Shown: one piece after another, positions 32,261 through 35,508 of the stretch
Position numbering within the stretch: the first letter of the stretch is position 1
Layout: the number at the start of each line of letters is the position of its first letter
Assembly (NCBI GenBank): GCA_903905735.1
Contig: CAIVHU010000046.1
Span: forward strand, 1 to 35,508
Direction of reading: 5' to 3'
Origin: an uncultured beta proteobacterium
GTDB taxonomy: Bacteria; Pseudomonadota; Gammaproteobacteria; Burkholderiales; Burkholderiaceae_C
DNA length: 35,508 bases
Notes under the pieces: generated by a model
What the model saw: only the letters and a program-made list of their open reading frames with translations
Database searches by the model: none
Told to the model about the DNA's origin: nothing
Program-made: the position numbers and the translations under genes

Positions 32261-33019
32261 TCAGGCCGGGTTATCGATGTCAATGAAGACATGCTCCAGG
32301 CCCAACTGGCTGGCGACATGCGCCGCGACGGCTGGAGCGCCATAGCGTTCGGTGGCGTGGTGGCCGCAGGCCAGGTAGGCCACGCCGCACTCGCGGGCCA
32401 GGTGCGTCTGCGGCTCGGACATCTCGCCGGTGATGAACGCGTCGGCTCCCGCAGCAATGGCCGCCTCAAAATAGCTTTGCGCACCGCCTGTGCACCACGC
32501 TATCTTTTTAATATCTGCCTGCGCTTCATTCATAAGGGCTACAGGCCGATTTAATACATATGATGCGTGATCAGCCAAGGCCTGAGCCGTGTCAAAACTC
32601 GCACCATCGGAGCGTTCACCCAGCCAACCCAGGTCTTGCTCGCCAAAACGCGAACGCCCGACCAACCCCAACATGAGGCCCAGTTGGGCGTTGTTGCCCA
32701 GTTCAGGGTGCGCGTCCAGCGGCAGGTGATACGCCAGCAGATTGATGTCATGCGCCAGCAAAAGCGCCAAGCGCTGTTTCATCCAGCCGGTGATGCAACC
32801 GCTCTGGCCGCGCCAGAACAAACCATGGTGTACCAGCAGGGTGTCGGCACCCGCCTCAATCGCAGCCTCGATCAGCGCACGGCTGGCCGTCACGCCAGAG
32901 ACGATTTTGCGAACCTGCGCTGCACCTTCCACCTGAAGTCCGTTGGGGCCATAGTCGCGAAACCGCTCAGGCTGCAGCAACGCATCGAGCGTGCCCAGAA
33001 GTTCGGAGCGGTGAATCAT
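32261..33019 (-). CDS. NIF3-like dinuclear metal center protein
   Basis: A 252-residue member of the NIF3/YbgI (GTP cyclohydrolase 1 type 2 homologue) family. Seen: NGLQVEG, the metal-ligand motif LLVHHGLFWRG at 61-71, AYHLPLDAHPELGNNAQL at 96-113, KKIAWCTGGAQSYFEAA around 171-187, AFITGEMSEP and the late CGHHATERYG. Physiological role unsettled. Oddity: residues 156-170 (LNRPVALMNEAQADI), the linker before the second half of the fold, are encoded by a copy of the dispersed repeat, in frame and with a visibly more AT-rich composition than the surroundings. It precedes pdxA by 7 bp. Confidence 0.92.
   Translation of the reverse strand: MIHRSELLGTLDALLQPERFRDYGPNGLQVEGAAQVRKIVSGVTASRALIEAAIEAGADTLLVHHGLFWRGQSGCITGWMKQRLALLLAHDINLLAYHLPLDAHPELGNNAQLGLMLGLVGRSRFGEQDLGWLGERSDGASFDTAQALADHASYVLNRPVALMNEAQADIKKIAWCTGGAQSYFEAAIAAGADAFITGEMSEPQTHLARECGVAYLACGHHATERYGAPAVAAHVASQLGLEHVFIDIDNPA
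32511..32553 (+). repeat. Dispersed ~43-bp repeat, copy C, inside the NIF3 gene
   Basis: Plus-strand reading ATATCTGCCTGCGCTTCAT, then AAGGGCTACAGGCCGATTT. The second half matches intergenic copy B at nearly every base. It lies antisense in the NIF3 coding sequence, supplying codons 156-170 without a stop or frameshift. Confidence 0.7.
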
Positions 33020-33075
33020 GTGTCGATCAGGGAGAAAACGGTCCGCCGATGATATCGCGCCGGCGTGGGCCAGTG

Positions 33076-33441
33076 TTATGCGGAGGGTGGCACATCTCCC
33101 GCCAGTTCTGCATCGCAGTCACAGCCCTTGCCCGCAGCCACCCAGCGCCCGGCCATCGCGCCCAAGGCGCTGCCCAGCAACGGTATGACTGGCTGGAGGA
33201 AGGCGGGCAGACGCTCAGACAAAACCTCACGGGGCAGCGTGATCGCACCACAGCGGTACAGGAGGGCATCCGCATCCCAGCTCAGGGCACGGCAAGGCCC
33301 TTGTCGATGGCCGGACAACAACACACCGAGCGGACACGGCTCCAGCAAACAGCACACGCCACAGCCGTTGCAGGGCGCGCCCACGGCGGGTTTTTGCGGA
33401 GCCTCGGCAAAAATAGGGATCTCTTCAAGACGCTTGGACAT
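33076..33441 (-). CDS. YkgJ-type cysteine cluster protein
   Basis: A small 121-residue protein with the Cys-rich motif CNGCGVCCLLEPCPLG at about 24-39, further Cys at GPC and YRCG, and CDCD near the C-terminus, the layout of YkgJ/UPF0153 proteins thought to bind a metal or Fe-S centre. No signal peptide. The ATG at 33441 is divergent from htrA (65 bp). It is 56 bp upstream of the NIF3 gene on the same strand. Biochemical role unknown. Confidence 0.83.
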   Translation of the reverse strand: MSKRLEEIPIFAEAPQKPAVGAPCNGCGVCCLLEPCPLGVLLSGHRQGPCRALSWDADALLYRCGAITLPREVLSERLPAFLQPVIPLLGSALGAMAGRWVAAGKGCDCDAELAGDVPPSA

Positions 33442-33506
33442 TGAAATCAGACTGTAAACCTACAATTTGACTTCAATACAAAACCAGGCTTACCCCTCGC
33501 AAATCC

Positions 33507-34646
33507 ATGAAACGTCTTTGGTTGTTGTTTTCCCAAGCGGTCACCGTGTTTTTGGCAGCCTACTTTGTGGTGCTCACGCTCAAGCCGGGGTGGCTGCCGC
33601 AGCGCGGCGTGACCTCGTCAGTGGCGGTGCTGCAAGCCACTGAGCCCAGCGCTGCTGCCGTGCCTGCAGGCAGCTTCAGGCTGGCGGCACAAAAGTCGTC
33701 GTCTGCGGTGGTGAGCATCAACATCAGCAAGAACGCCCGGCCAAGTCCGCATGGCAATGACCCGTGGTTCAAATTCTTTTTTGGTGATCAACAGGATCAG
33801 GCGCAGATGGGCCTGGGCAGCGGCGTGATCGTCAGCGCAGATGGCTACATCCTGACCAACAACCATGTGGTGGAAGGTGCCGACGAGATTGATGTCGTCC
33901 TCAACGACAGCCGGCATGCGCGCGCCAAGGTGATTGGCACCGACCCCGATTCGGACCTCGCCGTGCTGAAAATCGACCTGGACCGCCTGCCGGTGATCGT
34001 GCTGGGCAACTCAAACGCACTCGCGGTCGGTGATCAGGTGCTGGCCATCGGCAACCCGTTTGGCGTCGGCCAAACCGTGACCAGCGGCATCGTCAGCGCG
34101 CTGGGGCGCAACCAACTGGGCATCAACACGTTTGAGAACTTCATCCAGACCGATGCCGCCATCAACCCGGGCAATTCGGGCGGTGCTCTGGTTGATACCA
34201 ACGGCAACCTGCTGGGCATCAATACAGCTATCTATTCACGCTCGGGCGGGAGCATGGGCATCGGCTTTGCCATTCCGGTATCGACTGCCAAGATGGTGCT
34301 CGAAGGCATTATCAAAGACGGCCAGGTCACCCGTGGCTGGATCGGCGTGGAGCCCAACGAACTCACCCCCGAACTGGCCCAGACCTTTGGGGTTCAGGCT
34401 GACCATGGCGTCATCATCACCGGCGTGCTGCAAAACGGGCCGGCTGCCCAGGGCGGCATGAAACCGGGCGACGTGGTGGTTCGTGTGGCCAGCCAGGACG
34501 TGCACAACGTGGCCGAAATGCTGTCGCTGGTCGCAGCTTTGACACCAGGTCAGAAGCAAGCCTTTGAAGTTCAGCGACCTGCAGGCCCAACCACCTTGAC
34601 TATTGCCCCGGGTGTGCGGCCACCCCCGAGGCACATCGCACCATAA
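33507..34646 (+). CDS. Membrane-anchored HtrA/DegS-type serine protease
   Basis: A 379-residue S1C-family periplasmic protease. The N-terminal helix (about 7-25) without a clear cleavage site points to inner-membrane anchoring as in DegS/AlgW. The catalytic triad is intact: H120 in LTNNHVV, D150 in SDLAVL and S224 in GNSGGAL. A single PDZ domain follows (about 270-370, with GWIGVEPNEL and GPAAQGGMKPGDVV). One PDZ plus an anchor distinguishes it from the two-PDZ soluble DegP. A role in envelope-stress sensing through an anti-sigma factor is inferred by analogy. It ends 3 bp from the convergent tatC stop. Confidence 0.92.
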   Translation: MKRLWLLFSQAVTVFLAAYFVVLTLKPGWLPQRGVTSSVAVLQATEPSAAAVPAGSFRLAAQKSSSAVVSINISKNARPSPHGNDPWFKFFFGDQQDQAQMGLGSGVIVSADGYILTNNHVVEGADEIDVVLNDSRHARAKVIGTDPDSDLAVLKIDLDRLPVIVLGNSNALAVGDQVLAIGNPFGVGQTVTSGIVSALGRNQLGINTFENFIQTDAAINPGNSGGALVDTNGNLLGINTAIYSRSGGSMGIGFAIPVSTAKMVLEGIIKDGQVTRGWIGVEPNELTPELAQTFGVQADHGVIITGVLQNGPAAQGGMKPGDVVVRVASQDVHNVAEMLSLVAALTPGQKQAFEVQRPAGPTTLTIAPGVRPPPRHIAP

Positions 34647-34649
34647 GAC

Positions 34650-35444
34650 TCAGGAAGTGGTGGCCGAGCTAGCCTCGTCATCAGGGGCCTTGGTGTGCTT
34701 GATGAACAACTGGGCGGCCCAGATACCGATCTCATACAGCGCCACCATCGGAATAGCCAGTGACATTTGCGACACCACATCGGGTGGTGTCACGATGGCA
34801 GCCACGATGAATGCCAACACCACAAAGTAGCCACGAAACTCCTTGAGCTTTTCGATGCTGAAAATGCCCATGCGCGCCAGCAGCACCACGACCACGGGCA
34901 CTTCAAAAGCCAGACCAAAGGCCAGGAACATGGACAGCACGAAATCCAGGTAAGCTTCAATGTCTGGCGAGGCCGTGATGCTCTTCGGTGCAAAGCTCTG
35001 GATGAACGCAAACACGCGACCAAAGACAAAAAAGTAACAAAACGCCACACCCATAAAAAACAGAACGGTGCTGGAAACCACCAAAGGCGCGACCAGTTTC
35101 TTCTCATGCGAATACAAGCCCGGCGCCACAAAGGCCCAGATCTGGTACAGCACCACCGGCAAGGCAATCAATAACGCCGCCACCATCAGTACCTTGAGCG
35201 GCACCATGAATGGCGAGATGACCGAGGTGGCAATCAGCGTTGACCCTTTGGGCAAATGCGCCACCAGAGGTGCCGCCAGCATGTCATACAAGGCGCTGGG
35301 CCCCGGAAAGATCGCCAGCACCACGGCCACCACCACAATGGCGATCGTGGCTTTGACCAAGCGGTCGCGCAACTCAACCAGATGCTGCACAAACGGCTGT
35401 TCGGAGCCGGCGACTTCGTCGTCTTTATGGGGAGAATCTGCCAT
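34650..35444 (-). CDS. tatC: Sec-independent (Tat) translocase subunit TatC
   Basis: Receptor and core of the twin-arginine translocase for folded proteins. Seen in 264 residues: N-terminal QPFVQHLVELRDRL (the conserved signal-recognition segment), six predicted membrane helices, PFMVPLKV in the first periplasmic loop, YQIWAFVAPGLYSHEKK, and TPPDVVSQMSLAIPM with the conserved P-D pair. The start codon overlaps the stop of the upstream gene by one base (TAATG). Convergent with htrA. Confidence 0.97.
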   Translation of the reverse strand: MADSPHKDDEVAGSEQPFVQHLVELRDRLVKATIAIVVVAVVLAIFPGPSALYDMLAAPLVAHLPKGSTLIATSVISPFMVPLKVLMVAALLIALPVVLYQIWAFVAPGLYSHEKKLVAPLVVSSTVLFFMGVAFCYFFVFGRVFAFIQSFAPKSITASPDIEAYLDFVLSMFLAFGLAFEVPVVVVLLARMGIFSIEKLKEFRGYFVVLAFIVAAIVTPPDVVSQMSLAIPMVALYEIGIWAAQLFIKHTKAPDDEASSATTS

Positions 35445-35508
35445 TACTTGTAATTTTTTGGCCGATACCGCGCCACGCGGGCGGCACCCGACAAGGCACG
35501 TGTACGCA
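35444..35508 (-). CDS. C-terminal end of an upstream gene, probably tatB (partial)
   Basis: Only the last 21 codons are inside the window, reading ...RALSGAARVARYRPKNYK then TAA, whose last base is the first base of the tatC ATG. A basic C-terminal tail directly upstream of tatC fits TatB in betaproteobacterial tatABC operons. The fragment is too short to prove it from sequence alone. Confidence 0.6.
   Translation of the reverse strand, partial: RTRALSGAARVARYRPKNYK

Noticed and set aside
34200-34230. ACAGCTATCTATTC in the htrA gene as a repeat copy
   Set aside because: It encodes the conserved GINTAIYSRSGG motif of HtrA proteases, so the likeness is explained by protein conservation.

Overview
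The window looks like a chromosomal segment of a Burkholderiales betaproteobacterium, most likely Comamonadaceae (Rhodoferax/Polaromonas-like). This is inferred from the high-GC coding style, from the syntenic block tatC / degS-like htrA / NIF3-pdxA / petABC-sspA-sspB / tRNA-Thr / DUF721 / M23 peptidase / secA / argJ / ATPase / mutT, and from a dispersed palindromic repeat with an ATAGCT...AGCGCTTTAT core. No prophage, insertion sequence, CRISPR array or rRNA was recognised.

Layout. Bases 1-5366 form an accessory lipid/electrophile region: a left-truncated oleate hydratase, a bicupin protein, a TetR regulator, and two flavin- or NADPH-dependent enone reductases (CurA-like and Old Yellow Enzyme). 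Two nearly identical 15-bp palindromes, one before the regulator and one before the reductases, suggest a self-contained NemR-like circuit. Bases 5723-8728 hold a DUF3047 protein and a SelD-associated FAD oxidoreductase (co-directional), convergent with selD. A divergent HDOD protein gene follows.

Bases 9851-14442 are a compact four-gene minus-strand operon: membrane-anchored protein B, MoxR-like AAA ATPase, DUF2201-type metallopeptidase/VWA protein, membrane-anchored protein A. Proteins A and B are paralogues bracketing the ATPase/VWA pair. This is the best candidate here for a poorly described system. Next come a DUF4395 membrane protein and rpoH (sigma-32), which carries a perfect CIRCE (HrcA) operator just upstream of its start and a strong terminator downstream.

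Bases 16964-22705 carry a SCO1/SenC copper chaperone, a BioC-like methyltransferase with a degenerate SAM motif, a divergent comF-type phosphoribosyltransferase, trmL, and the minus-strand chain argJ > DUF815-type ATPase > mutT. Then come secA, an M23 peptidase, a divergent DUF721 protein and tRNA-Thr(UGU). The right end has sspB, sspA, the cytochrome bc1 operon petABC, pdxA, a NIF3 protein, a YkgJ-type cysteine-cluster protein, a membrane-anchored HtrA protease, tatC, and the last codons of a gene that is probably tatB.

At least five copies of a ~43-bp repeat lie in the window. Three are inside genes and in frame: two make up most of the signal-peptide core of two unrelated exported proteins (DUF3047 and SCO1), and one makes a linker segment in NIF3.
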